From Plazaster borealis (Eukaryota > Echinodermata > Asteroidea > Forcipulatida > Labidiasteridae), in the NCBI GenBank assembly GCA_021014325.1, contig CM037459.1:18192501-18256500 (forward strand): DNA of 64,000 nt, given 5' to 3'. The stretch's first letter is position 1, and each line of letters begins with the position of its first letter. Shown in pieces: positions 1-11,271 of this stretch. Position numbers and translations under genes: made by a program. Below the pieces are notes generated by a model. The model did not search any database. It had not been told where the DNA came from and saw nothing but the letters and a program-made list of their open reading frames with translations.

Positions 1-368
1 TCTGGGGGGAATTCTGCGTGGCTGATGCTTAATAACCGCAAGCTCAGACTTGAAATCAAGTCTAGGGTATAACTCTGGCTTTAGCTTTTGATCATTCACA
101 CCGTTTCCTAAAATCTGTCCCTTTTTATAGCAAATAACCCCCATTACCCATGTACAAATTCAGTACAATAGTGGTGCACACATCTCCCAAATATAACGAT
201 GTCATCGCCCCCTTGTTGGTGTTAATTTAATCTACTCATTAATTTACGTTGGAGGTGTAATATACTACTCCACTGAATGGAATGTAAACACAGCGGCAGC
301 CTAGCAACAACAAAACCAGTAACACTAGAATGTAGGGGAATCCCCTGGATAATCACGTTTATTTCACA
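1..368. other. AT-rich flank with no recognisable gene
   Basis: No conserved coding signal is visible on either strand. Short open frames here lack codon bias and recognisable motifs. The right edge meets the left arm of a perfect inverted repeat. Confidence 0.5.
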
Positions 369-394
369 ATAGACTGTGCAAGTCTCGCGCATAT
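369..394 (+). repeat. Left arm of a perfect 26-bp inverted repeat
   Basis: This 26-bp stretch, containing GACTGTGCAAGTCTCGCGC, is the exact reverse complement of 1051-1076. The arms are about 650 bp apart and bracket the TATA-type promoter candidate at 715. They could be the ends of a small mobile element or a duplicated regulatory site. No target duplication is evident. Confidence 0.7.
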
Positions 395-714
395 CGGAAC
401 GAGAAAACACGTCAAACGAAGAACATTTTTTTCTCTGAAATAAAATGTTTGTTTAAAAATTATATTCAATGATGCAATCTGAACAACAAAAATACTCATC
501 ACCTGTTTATAAAATCAATTTTAGTGTTTATAATAAATACACAAATAATTTGTTAATTATTATTGAAGCAAAATTAAAGCGCTGGGACAAGGGTGCTTAC
601 TGATCTTAACTTTTCAGAAATCACTTTCGTGGATTCACGATGGTCACACGGGCGTAAAATTAACGCTTGACGCAGTTTATAGAGGACGCTGAAGCCTCAA
701 CAACCATAGACTGC

Positions 715-804
715 TATAAAAAGGCCAGTGCGTTGCAATTACAGCATCTGGCGATTATCCTCGCGCATCCAAAACAAGCGTTAACATAAGTTTTGTGATC
801 GGAG
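715..804 (+). promoter_or_regulatory. TATA-type promoter and noncoding first exon candidate
   Basis: TATAAAAAGG lies at 715-724. An initiator-like ATTACAGCA lies about 30 bases downstream (around 745), and a good splice donor (GGAG then GTGAGC) is at 804/805. Together these suggest a short noncoding first exon of about 60 bases. The next acceptor-like signal in the + direction associated with a gene is TTTTCGCAG ending at 2853, ahead of the small ORF at 3104. The link to that ORF is an inference from order and orientation only. Confidence 0.4.
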
Positions 805-1050
805 GTGAGCACAAAATTCTTATTTTTTCAGCAACCGGAAGCTGAGGTCAAGTTTAATTATCGGGTTTTCTTCGTTATATTGTTGAATTGATTTTACTTT
901 CATATTTTTTTATCACTGAGTATTACATTCCCAACAACATATATATTCTTGTTGGTCATAAACCACGTTAAACTAAAATTATTGACATAACAAAATCTTG
1001 CCCACGTAAATCCCTATATGGTTGGGACCACAATGGTCCCGGAAGTTCAA

Positions 1051-1076
1051 ATATGCGCGAGACTTGCACAGTCTAT
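1051..1076 (-). repeat. Right arm of the perfect 26-bp inverted repeat
   Basis: Exact reverse complement of 369-394. A second small palindrome, GGGACCACAATGGTCCC, sits just upstream at 1024-1040. Confidence 0.7.
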
Positions 1077-1320
1077 ACGGGAGTTTCCTCGTCCAACTCG
1101 CACACGTGCATGTAGGTTCAAGGTTCAAGGTTCATTTATTATTTTCCTCAGTATCAACAAGTAAAAAGACATCACTCAGCAATGTACATCACGCCATTGT
1201 CTCTGATCATGGGGTGAAGTGACTGTAAGGCCCCCCTATTAGACGCTGTTGTGTTCAGAAGTGGGATTTTTCAAAGTTTTTTTGACCCTCTCTATACTGA
1301 GGAAAACTACTGTGAAATAT

Positions 1321-3470
1321 TTGTTCGACGCTGACATCTGACCATGGAGGAAGAAAATTAGATTCCTCCATGATCTGACGTAGCACGTTGCTATCTTGAC
1401 TTGGATTTTCCAGAATGTGTCCGACCTTGTGGATGATCGTGCAGCTTTACACCAAAAAAATAAGTAAGTAATATCAGTTATATCGGAGATTATTTTACAG
1501 GTGGAAATACCGTATCCGATCCGACCACCATAAATTAGTTACGAAATGCTCCAAAAGCAGTTGCAATGAAGTTATCTTCATAATTATTATTATTTGTTTC
1601 AAACAAAATCAAATTGATAGCTTTGGATGATTCAATTTATGTAAAGATGGTTTAGTATCAATAAACATTAAAACAGTTCCACTCACAAAGTAAAGAAATG
1701 TTATCTGTGTACATATTATAATAACATGTCTTTACTGTTGTTTTCCGATATCAAATCCATGCATTTTATTTGTTTTGCACTCAAGAAAAGGATAATGAAA
1801 GTTCTGATGAAACTGATCTCCTTTTCGTATTTAATTTGTTCTTTAAATCTCAAAATATCGGAAACGCAGAAAACAAAGACCTTTAAAAAAAAAAAAAAAA
1901 AATCTCGTAAAAACGGGGATTTCATACAGTCCAATTTGCCTAAGTTTGTTTAAATCTGTATACACAAATATTATTAGGAAACTGATCAATGTATGAGGTT
2001 TGTTATTAACACAAGTAAAGGTCATGCTTTTAATGGGTAAATGCACCATTCATGGAGGGTCAATGATCATACAATTCAGAAGAAAAAAAATACAACTAGA
2101 TGTTGTGCAATCAGAACACTGGGCTTTTTCGACTTTTATTTCAATTTAGCTCAAAAATCAGATTAAAAACATGACGTTATCTCAATGTTTACCTATACAA
2201 CACCTCGGTCCATGGACAAACCAAGATTCAACTCAATCAGACTTACAAGTACTTTCGAAGATGTCTGTTTGTAAAACAGAACATAGGGCATTTCCTCTTA
2301 AGCTTTAAGACCTGCACCTTTATGTTGATGTCCCGTGACCTATCATTTATTGACGTCAGCAAAACATTACATGTTCACTGCACATCTGTAGTATTAGGTG
2401 AGGAAGAAAACTATACCTTTAATGTGATGTCACGTGACCCTTGATGATGCACCATGACGTGTTTCAAGTTTTATATTATGTATAGCATAGATTAAGTATA
2501 GCAAAGACCTATTACAGAGAGGAAAATGAATACAATAATTAAGTAGGATTTGAAACTTTGCATGGTGGGAATACAATAATGTAAGTCACATTGGCCATAA
2601 TGTGTGCCAATTATAGCACCCTTCATGAAGAGTCTATTATCTCATATGTAGGCCTACAGAGAGTAAAATGAATACAACAATCTTAAAGTCATTTTGGCCA
2701 CGAGGAGGCGTGCAAATTGGCAAGTATTTGACAAAATCTAGTTACATAAAGCCTAAAACCAGTGATTACTGAGTATGAGGTTTCCCTGATTGTTGGACTG
2801 TAGTTTAGGCTTTGATAATTAATAGTATTGACTTTCATCTTCATTTTTCGCAGTAAAATTTGGAGAATTGCGGTGAGGGTGACACATGAACTGCTGCTCG
2901 CCTTGTCTTTCATCACGATAGCATTCTCACAGGGTGATGGTGGTGGGTCCTACCCGCAACACGCTACAATAAATAAAACAGTCGCCGAGACCGGGCCACC
3001 GAGTTTGTACCTGATATCGTAAAAACCGTCGTCGAAAACATTCAGAGACGAGCAGAGTCGTCCTAGATTTTAGCCCGAACGTTCAAAACACATTGAAGGA
3101 ACCATGGATTGGTTGGGACTGGACACCGATGCGATGAATGCAGTCAGCTATAAGGCATCCAAACTTATTGAAGAGGCATCCAAAACTGTCAATAAGACAT
3201 CCAAAGTTATCGATGAGGCATCCATAACTGTCAATAAGACATCCATATTTTTCAGTATGTTACATGTCCTAATGTTCCTGATCATCGGTGCGTTCTGCCA
3301 CTTTGTACTCCAAGAACGTACATGTACGCCTATTTTTAAGTTAATAATGCTTCTCTTGTGGCTCATCGAAATGGCCTCCTTCGTCATGGCAGTGATATTG
3401 TTCCTACAGGTCATATATAGCATATACAACAACCGTAGCAATAGTACTACTATAATATAAAACTAGACAA
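1321..3470 (+). repeat. Duplicated unit, copy 1
   Basis: This is the most complete of three local copies of a roughly 1.5-2.1 kb unit. Shared landmarks, in order, are: GACGCTGACATCTGA near 1326; CTTGACTTGGATTTTCCAG near 1395; GGATGATTCAATTTATG near 1625; TCTTTACTGTTGTTTTC near 1729; TTTGATAATTAATAGTA near 2811; the acceptor-like TTTTCGCAG at 2853; CTTTCATCACGATAGCATTC near 2908; CAGAGTCGTCCTA near 3053; and AACACATTGAAGG just before the ORF start. Copies 2 and 3 carry these in the same order. The noncoding part is well conserved between copies, while the ORF at its end is not. Confidence 0.8.
3104..3460 (+). CDS. Small protein with two predicted membrane segments (copy 1 of a local family)
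   Basis: This 118-codon frame starts at an ATG in a strong context (ACCATGG). I do not recognise the family. Residues 1-47 are hydrophilic and probably helical, with an internal duplication (EEASKTVNKTS, then DEASITVNKTS) that carries two NKT/NKTS sequons. Residues about 49-69 and 77-107 are long hydrophobic stretches, predicted as transmembrane helices, and the tail is short and polar. The same architecture recurs in the ORFs at 18934 and 28069, which occupy the equivalent place in the other copies of the duplicated unit. The sequence here is very different from theirs even though the 5' flank is closely similar. It is probably read from an exon beginning at 2854, without an intron in the coding part. 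A membrane role is likely, but the function is unknown. Confidence 0.55.
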   Translation: MDWLGLDTDAMNAVSYKASKLIEEASKTVNKTSKVIDEASITVNKTSIFFSMLHVLMFLIIGAFCHFVLQERTCTPIFKLIMLLLWLIEMASFVMAVILFLQVIYSIYNNRSNSTTII

Positions 3471-3599
3471 AGTGATTGTAACTAACAATCACACAGTTGT
3501 TCCGTGTTTTACTGTTTGTTTACTACACATGAATTAAGTAACTTAGTTTCTGCTTCGACAGTAACAACAAAATATGACATGTGGCTCAGAAGAGATGAT

Positions 3600-4465
3600 T
3601 TTTTTTCCGAAGTTCAATGTTTAATGCTCAAAGGATCTTTAACTGAAAAGAAATTGAAAATCGGTTGCGTAGGTCTTTAGATATGGTCCCACTTCCGGTT
3701 GACCCGGAAGTAAAAGTCAAAATGGGGTCACAGTAACCCAAGTTCAATCTTCAATGCTCAAAGGGTCTATAACTGAAAAGAAACTGTAAATCGGGTGTGT
3801 ACTTCTTGAGATCTGGTCCCACTTCCGGTTGACCCGGAAGTAAAGGTCAACATAGGGTCACGGTGACCCAAGTTCAATCTTCAATGCTCAAAGGGTCTAT
3901 AACTGAAAAGAAATTCAAAATCGGGTGTGTACTTCTTGAGATCTGGTCCCACTTCCGGTTGGCCCGGAAGTAAAGGTCAACATGGGGTCACGGTGACCCA
4001 AGTTCAATCTTAAATGCTCAAAGGGTCTATAACTGAAAAGAAATTCAAAATCGGGTGTGTATTTCTTGATATATGGTCCCACTTCCGGTTGACCAGGAAG
4101 TAAGGGTCAAGAAGGGGTCACGGTAACCGAAGTTCAATTTTTAATGCTCTAAGGATCGATAACTGAAAAGAGATTGAAAATGGCTGTGTAGTTCTTGAAA
4201 TATAGTCTCACTTCCGGTTGACCCGGAAGTAAAGGTCAACCCGGGGTCACCCTAACCGAAATCCATTCTCTGACGCTCAATGGATCTACAACTGAAAATA
4301 AATTGAAAATCGGTTGTGTAGTTCTTGAGATATGGTCCCACTTCCGGTTGCCCCGGAAGGAAAGGTCAACATGGGGTCACTGTAACCCAAGGCTATTCTC
4401 CAATGCCCAAGGAGTCTATAACTGAAAAAAGTCTGAAAATCGGCCGTGTACTTCTTGAGATATAG
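3600..4465 (+). repeat. 130-bp tandem repeat, about seven copies
   Basis: The motif AGTTCAATCTTCAATGCTCA recurs at about 3741, 3871, 4001 and 4131 with a 130-bp period, and diverged copies flank these. Each unit holds an imperfect palindrome (ACTTCCGGTTGACCCGGAAGT, less its last base, fits 20 bp) and a GGGGTCAC...GTAACC block. No coding potential is visible. This is satellite-like DNA. Confidence 0.85.
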
Positions 4466-7233
4466 TGTTGCAAATATTAACTTATTAAAGCTTTTAATTA
4501 CCGTAATTTGACACCTGATGACGTCACAGTAAAAAAAATGTGTTTTTCATACTAATAAATTTCATAAAGAACACGATGGTAAAAAAAAAATCAATTTAAT
4601 GCATTCTCACGAAAACCCTAAACCTACGTAGAAGTTACATGTGTTACTCATGTACAAATCGAATGGGCTGTGCATAAAGCAATGGGTCCTCTACCCGGTT
4701 AGGAATCGAATATCAAGGAAATCTCCAACGCCTTGCCATGATTGCGCAATCAAAATGGCTAACCATGGTGTCCGATTTGTCACCTAATCGTTCATTATCG
4801 TGGAAAAGATTGTACTTTGATTAGTTTGAGTGACCAGGAACATCTCTTAATAAAAGCAATTAACTTTTCAAAACAGTTTATGTAATTTGGAAACTAATTA
4901 GTAATTTTAATTGAAAATATCGTGTTTTTGACTGTCAAAACATTCACACTTTAGCGCCATGTGTTTTGTGCACAGATAGAAAACGCGCAAAAAAGTGACG
5001 TCATGATGACGTGACGGAGAATGTTAGACCAGAATTCACATCTACAATACAAGACAAGTCCTTAGCTGACAAAAGTTTGAGGATCGGATGTATACTTCTA
5101 GAGATATGGTGCATACAAGATTGGCTAATTAAATATTCACACCGCTGTAACATGAATAATTAATTAAGAATTTTAATTTAATAACATCTAAAATTTAAGT
5201 CAGGGCATAAGCTTTAATATGGTATATGATTTGTCTACTTTTGATCTTTTTAAGAGGGAGATATGGCTTTGGAAAGAGACAAGGTTAAGTCAATACGATT
5301 TTAGGGAAAGAAAGAATAATAATTTTAAAAAACTAGAAATAGAGTTTTTGTTTATCACAAAAACACGGTGTTCGGTTGAACGTAACGTGATGACGCAATT
5401 AAAAATAAGGTCTTATTAAGCACATACTTATGCAGGACCATTTACTGCCAAAAAGAAAAATAAGCAGGGTACCAGTCACAAATTGCACATGTCTGGATAA
5501 TCTTATTTGGTAAGCATAATAAGCTTAGCTACTACAGGTATGTTGTAATTGAGCAGGTCAATGAAATTAAGCCCATCAGTTGGCTGAATCATCAGGAAGG
5601 TTTGAACCTTACTATACTCAATGCAGTCGTGGCAGTTATACTCTTGATGAGCAAGATGCTGTAAGCATAAATTAATTTCTGTCCCAAATTCTTGAGTGTT
5701 TTGCATACCGTATGCTGAAGTGAACGAAATATTTGCAATAGACAGAGATATCGATACCATTATCAGGTCTTCTTATGTGTATATAAATACTTTAATTAAA
5801 ATAAATGCTCTGTTAATAATGTCCTTTACGAATACAAACAATATATTGTTTCAATCTCTTGCTAATAATGTAATACATATAGAATATATTGTTATCTGGT
5901 ATTATTTAACAGTTTACATGCAGTTTAAACCATTCTGTTTTTGTTTGTTCCACAGATTCCACAGATTCCACAGATTTCAATAAATACATTGAACAATAAA
6001 AAATGATTTTTCTACAATGTGTCTAGAATTTATTACTAGGCCTAATCTTGCATCACAATTTTTAACAACCCCTGTTTTTTCACAAATGCAATGTTTGTTT
6101 GACATTGGCATCAGGTTTTATTTTGGTGTTATTTTGCACATTATGAAAGCCCTTTAAAAATTTCGCTTATCTGGCACAGGATGTTGTACATTAGGCCTAA
6201 AGATTTTGAGAATCCCCTTAAAATGTTTTAGAAACGTTACACAGACTGTCACAATGAGATCATTACTGCAAGTCCACTCCGGATTTTGAAGTTTAGTTTT
6301 AATCTTATGTCACAACAAAAACCCGGTTCTAAACGAAAGCAAGTTCAAAATAGGTCACTAACATAACATTTTGTGCATGGAAGGAAATAGACTATGAAAA
6401 AAGCTTTTCGGTTGTAGCCGCAGGTTGGCAACGTCAGTTTTTGTGTTTGTCGCCGGTAGAGGGCGCAACATCGACTAGCTTGGAGTCCGGAGAGACACAC
6501 AATGTCTGTGTGGACGCGCACGTTCAGGATGGAGGTCGACACGTAGGCGCACTATGACTGGAAGTAAAAGTCAAACAGATATTATGTTAATGCAAAAATA
6601 TTGTAAGTGTTCTGTGAAGCGTTTGTCAAACTTTTAACGACCTATCCGATGATGTGTAGATTGTCAAAATCCGAGTTAGGGTTCGTAAGTTATGATTGTT
6701 ACAAATTTTAAACTTTGATTCATTGTAATTTATTGCCCGATGACGTCATTATGACGTAATTAGGTCTGTGTTGTCTTGATACTAACGTTCAACTATCTGT
6801 AGAGTTTCAACGTTCAATCTCAATCTTGAGTTATTCCGTAGATAAGCTCGAAAGTTATTTTTTGAAGAAAAAAAAGAAGGCGAACTTTGACCCAGGGTAA
6901 CACCCGGAAGTTGAGGTCGTACGATTTTGGCGTTAACTTTTCAAATGTTGCCCAAGTCTTCATCTATTCGATGCCCAAGCATGAACATCATAGCTTTTAT
7001 ATTCGCTGAGATACAGCAAGAAGCAAATGGTCATTTTCAAATTTAAAAACCTTGTAATGACGTCATCAATGACGTCATCATTCCAAAAAAGTGGCGGTTT
7101 CATCTACTCACTATTGCCTATGTACATAGCAAGTTTTAAGTTTGTACAAGCTTTACTTTTGTTCAAAATTGCTGGAGAAGGTTCAGAGAGAAAGAAGAAG
7201 ACGAGGAAAAAAAAACATAACAGAAACAATAGT
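4466..7233. other. AT-rich intergenic stretch
   Basis: I see no convincing gene. Several TGACGTCA-like palindromes occur (near 4519, 4997, 6741, 7058 and 7070). A minus-strand open frame at 5503-5760 starts with ATG but shows no known domain. GATTCCACA is repeated four times near 5954. Confidence 0.4.
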
Positions 7234-7525
7234 TGTTCGGCTGTTAGCCGAACACCTAAAAAAACAGAACAATAACAAGAGGTGTTCGTGCTTGTATTGC
7301 ACGAACACCTAAAAAAAAAACAAGAACAATAACAAGACGTGTTCGTGCTCATATTGCACGAACACCTAAAAAAAAACCAGAACAATAACAAGAGGTGTTC
7401 GTGCTCATATTGCACGAACACCCAAAAACATAGCAGAAACAATAGTTGTTCGGCTGTTAGCCGAACACCTAATAAAAATCTCGACGATTACAAAAGCTGT
7501 TCCCGACTACCACGTCGGAACAGCT
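7234..7525 (+). repeat. Row of six hairpins with covarying stems
   Basis: Six inverted repeats lie at 7234-7254, 7280-7310, 7338-7367, 7394-7422, 7447-7467 and 7495-7525, spaced 46-58 bp apart. They are separated by A-rich linkers such as AAAAAACAGAACAATAACAAG. Stems are TGTTCGGCT/AGCCGAACA (1st and 5th), GTGTTCGTGC/GCACGAACAC (2nd to 4th) and GCTGTTCCCGAC/GTCGGAACAGC (6th, one bulge). Stem bases differ between units in a compensated way, so pairing has been preserved. Confidence 0.75.
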
Positions 7526-7774
7526 AATAATACAATACACATCCCCTGGGTTGTACGGAACACGGTTTTTAACAGAGTAATTGCGATTAGATTACGATTA
7601 GATTACGATTCCGAAAAGTTCTCCACAAAAACGCCAGTCAATTTGGAAAAATTATCCACCAAACATTGCACTAATTAATCGACACAAACATATAGTTAAG
7701 TGAAAAACCACAAGAAGAACAGGTGTGTGTGTGTGGGGGGATACGGAAAGGGTAAGAGAAACAAGAAGGAGACT

Positions 7775-8594
7775 CAGTGGCGTAACTAAGGGGGGGCCAC
7801 GGGGGCACTTGCCCCCCCCCCCAATTGATGTCCGTGCCCCCCCGGGTGCCCCCTCCCCCATTTGAAATCTGGACTTTAGTGATTGTTTCATTTTATACGC
7901 TTTGATGAGATAATCTCGATGTTTTTAAACTATTTTTCCATTTACATGCAAAACAATTTTTTTTTTTTACACTCACGCCAGATTATCTTGTTCAGGCCCG
8001 TAACCAGGATTTTTTAAATTTTATTTGGGGGAGGCGAATATGAACGAAAATCTACATCGGCGAGTTAGCGCCGCCCGTCACGTAGCGACGAAGGGGGAGT
8101 TGGAGGAGGATGTGCCCCCTCAGAAGTTCGAAATTTTGTAAAAAAGAATGCCCAATATAAGCCATTTGGTGCACCATTTGTGCGGTATGATATTGGTTAT
8201 TATATCTGAAAACAACAATTACAGCTTTGTATCAATATTATTTCTGCATATTTAATTCTCAGATGGGGTATACCACCCATTGCGCCCTCTATTTACATCG
8301 TTGTATATTATTTTGAGTTATAAATGTCATAATTTAACGATAATAAGTCACAGTTACGATGCAGACTTTTTTAATTCATTGTTTTTTGCAGACTTTTTTA
8401 TTCCATTTTTTTAAATAGTTTATTTATTAATTTTTATTTTTTAAGGGGGGCGTCCGACACCCCCCCCCCCGATTACGGGCATGGACTCGTTTAAAAGAAA
8501 AAGGCAAACGGAAACTTGGCCAGAAGTGCCCCCTAGAAAAAATGGTGCACCCCCTTGTGCCCCCCTGAAATTTTACCCTATAGTTACGCCGCTG
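7775..8594 (+). mobile_element. MITE with CAGTGGCGTAACT terminal inverted repeats, copy 1
   Basis: The element begins CAGTGGCGTAACTA and ends TAGTTACGCCGCTG, its reverse complement. The interior has C-rich and G-rich runs and the phrase GCCCGTAACCAGGATTTTT. A second copy at 29984-30879 shares ends and interior. No transposase frame is present, so it is non-autonomous. No clean target duplication was found for this copy. Confidence 0.75.
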
Positions 8595-10292
8595 GAAACT
8601 GTGTGCCTATATGCACTGTTCTGGTGTGGGAAATTTGAAACTATTTCCGGCGAGAGCCATCGAAAGAAGATGGGCAGATAAGCGTTGTAAACCATCCTAT
8701 GACTGTTTGGATGTTGTTTTAGTGGGAGACAATAATGTCTCCCTCTTTAAAATTCAAAAGACGATGGTAAAAACAGACTTTTTCTTTGATGTTTTGTATG
8801 CATCCCCACAGAAGAAGGGGTAAAGGGTAAATGTTTGGGTGAACTTAATAAAAAACGAAATATTTTCCTAGTATTTATTTGTTTTTTGTTTTTTTAAACC
8901 TTAGGGCCTAAATCATTGTTCAATAATCAATATTCAATAATGGTTTGGCAGTTAGAAACTGAATTGCACATTTTGTGTACAGAAAATTACTTCTTAAACA
9001 TTTCAACATTAGGCCTACCATAAGTAAAGAGTAAATAAAGTAATAATAAAAAAGAGCATAAAAAAGTTAAAGTGTGAAGACAATCATTGTAAAAATTGCT
9101 TAAAATACTCGATGATGCTATCAGACTGTAGTCCACTGTCCGGTTTTAATTAAATAATCAGTAGGGCCTACTCCGCCATTTTTATTTTGTTTTTAATCTA
9201 AAAAATTCAGCATTCCTCATCTACACCTAGCCAAATAGCATGGTAAATGTTTTGTTACCATCCGGGGTCTTTTTCACACACACAAAATCCATCAATGACC
9301 AGCTCTCCCGGAATTCCCATGTAGGAATTGCACAGCAGTTGCTTGATCTTGGGGTATTGACCCCAATACCCTGGGTGAAAACTACTGGGTGAAATGAACC
9401 ATGGTTTCCAGATGGATTTTTCTGTATACTTGTACAATGGCTGTAAGCAGTGACCTGGTTGCTTATTTGGATGAATTGAGTAGGGTCCATATCTAATGGT
9501 TTGGGCCATTTGAAATTGATTGGGTTCTCCACAAAAATTAATTACACGCAAAATACAAACGGACTGTAGCCTACTGACCGATGGCCTCACCGTGTGATTT
9601 GTTTTTGATGATGTCACGCAGGAGAATTAATTACGAAGTATACTTTGTTAGCAAATCGCTTGGTGCGACACTTGAAGTTAGAAAGGAAATTACAAATGTT
9701 GTAAGATTCAATTGATTGAGCAAAAGCACGGCAAATATTTTGGCGTCTTTCCTGAAGTGTTTTAAGGTTGCAGGTGTTCAAAGCATGAGCATAACTGTTG
9801 TGGTATTTGCCGAGTATGATTTGACAAGAACCCTTTTTTGGTACGCTCTAACCTATACACCTGGTCTTGGCTGAGGTTACCATTAAAGACAGGGACACAT
9901 ACAAAAATAAATACATAAATAAAATTTAAAAATTTAAAAGTAGACAATTGAAGAAGAAGGAGCAACAAAACAGTGAAACCGTTTGTACTGGTGTCTTAGG
10001 GAAAAAGTATACCTTTCCTTTAAATAGAAATCAAAGGTTAACAAAAATGTTAGTGTCGTAATTTTGTTGATAATAATGGAGCGAATCATCTTTCCATCCT
10101 TGTCGTTCAATGACTATACATTGTTGAGGGCTAAGCTGTTTTATACTTTGCACAAAACTTTGTTGGCTGACCCATTCAGTGAATTTGAAATGACACTGTA
10201 GTCTAGATTTTAAGAAGTACAGTCTTAAACATGGCCTAAGCCACACAATTGACGTTGTTGGACGCAATCTTTGAATATGGCAAAACAATTTT
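8595..10292. other. Intergenic stretch without a supported gene
   Basis: Two overlapping minus-strand frames (9227-9532 and 9255-9617) are the longest, but neither shows a known motif or a reliable start. A small palindrome, GGGTATTGACCCCAATACCC, lies near 9353. Confidence 0.4.
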
Positions 10293-11271
10293 TACGGCGC
10301 ACACATTATGCTTCCAGGAGATAACAGGTGAAATATGTTTTTCATGAGCGCGAGAATATTTTTTGGTACCATTTATCTGGCGGCCGCCACTTAATTATCC
10401 GGCGGTCGCCACGTATTATCCGGCGGCCGCCAAATTACCCGGCGGCCGCCACTTAATTTTTTGTACAACACGTTCTTTATTTTGCGGATTTTTAGAGGAC
10501 AGGTCATAGGATTCAGGTGGGAGGGGGTAAGATGACAGGTCATATGATCTAGGGGGGTCGAGAGGGCAGGTCAAAGAATCATGGGGGAGTAAGAGGACAG
10601 GTCATAATGACCCAGGGGGCGGGTAAGCGGACATGTCGATGGATCGGGGGGGGGGGGAGTAAGAGGACAGGTCATAGGATGCGACGGGGGGGGGGTAAGA
10701 GGAAAGGTCATCGAATACAGGGGGTAAGAGGACAGGTCATAGAATCCAGATTGGTTAGAGGACATGTCATAAGATCCAGAGGGGCAAGATGGCAAGATAA
10801 ATGAAATACAGTTTTGATGAGATGTTTGGTGTAAGTGGATTAACCAAGTACGTAATTGCACTATGGGTAACATGAAGGGAGTGATCCATAGAGACACAAA
10901 GTCATGTCCTCTTACCCCCCCCCAAAAAAAAATGATCCTTTGACATGTCCTCTTACCCCACCATGATCATGACCTGTTCTCTTACCTCCCTGTATATTTT
11001 GACCTGCCTCCTTACCCCCATGATCCTATGTCCTCTCCTTACCCCCCCCCCGAATCCTATGACCTGTCCTCTTAAAAACCGCACAATAAAGATGTTGTAC
11101 AGATAATTAAGTGGCGGCCGCCGGATAATTAAGTGGCGGCCGCCAGATAATTAAGTGGCGGCCGCCGGATAATAAGTGGCGGCCGCCAGATAAATGGTAC
11201 AAAAAAATATTCTCGCGCTCATGAAAAACATATTTCACTTGTTATCTCCTGGCACTATCCGGCTTCTACGT
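10293..11271. mobile_element. Foldback-type element with NotI-palindrome arms (element 1)
   Basis: The left end (TACGGC..., then CCAGGAGATAACAGGTGAAAT) is mirrored by the right end (ATTTCACTTGTTATCTCCTGG, less its last base, then CACTATCCGGCTT). Inside each end lies ATGTTTTTCATGAGCGCGAG, then an array of GGCGGCCGCC palindromes spaced by about 11-12 AT-rich bases. Next comes GTACAACACGTTCTTTATTTT and then a G-rich minisatellite (GAGGACAGGTCATAGGATC type). The right half repeats all of this in inverted order. No protein is encoded. Confidence 0.75.

Noticed and set aside
2854..3021. Signal-peptide-like frame ELLLALSFITIAFSQ in the leader of the duplicated unit
   Set aside because: There is no in-frame ATG within the exon, and the frame is broken by indels between copies after GGGSY. 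It behaves as conserved noncoding leader, though an upstream exon could in principle supply a start.
5503..5760. Minus-strand 85-codon frame with a mixed composition
   Set aside because: It has an ATG, but no known motif, no paralogue in the window and no promoter or splice evidence.
7104..7442. Cys-rich minus-strand frame over the hairpin row
   Set aside because: The apparent repeats come from the hairpins and A-rich linkers, not from a protein family.
9227..9617. Two overlapping minus-strand frames that looked protein-like
   Set aside because: Neither has a recognisable domain or splice context, and the two frames cannot both be real.
10571..10897. Pro/Ser/Thr-rich frames in the G-rich minisatellite (also at 11980-12177 and 13780-14082)
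   Set aside because: They are translations of the foldback element's tandem units.
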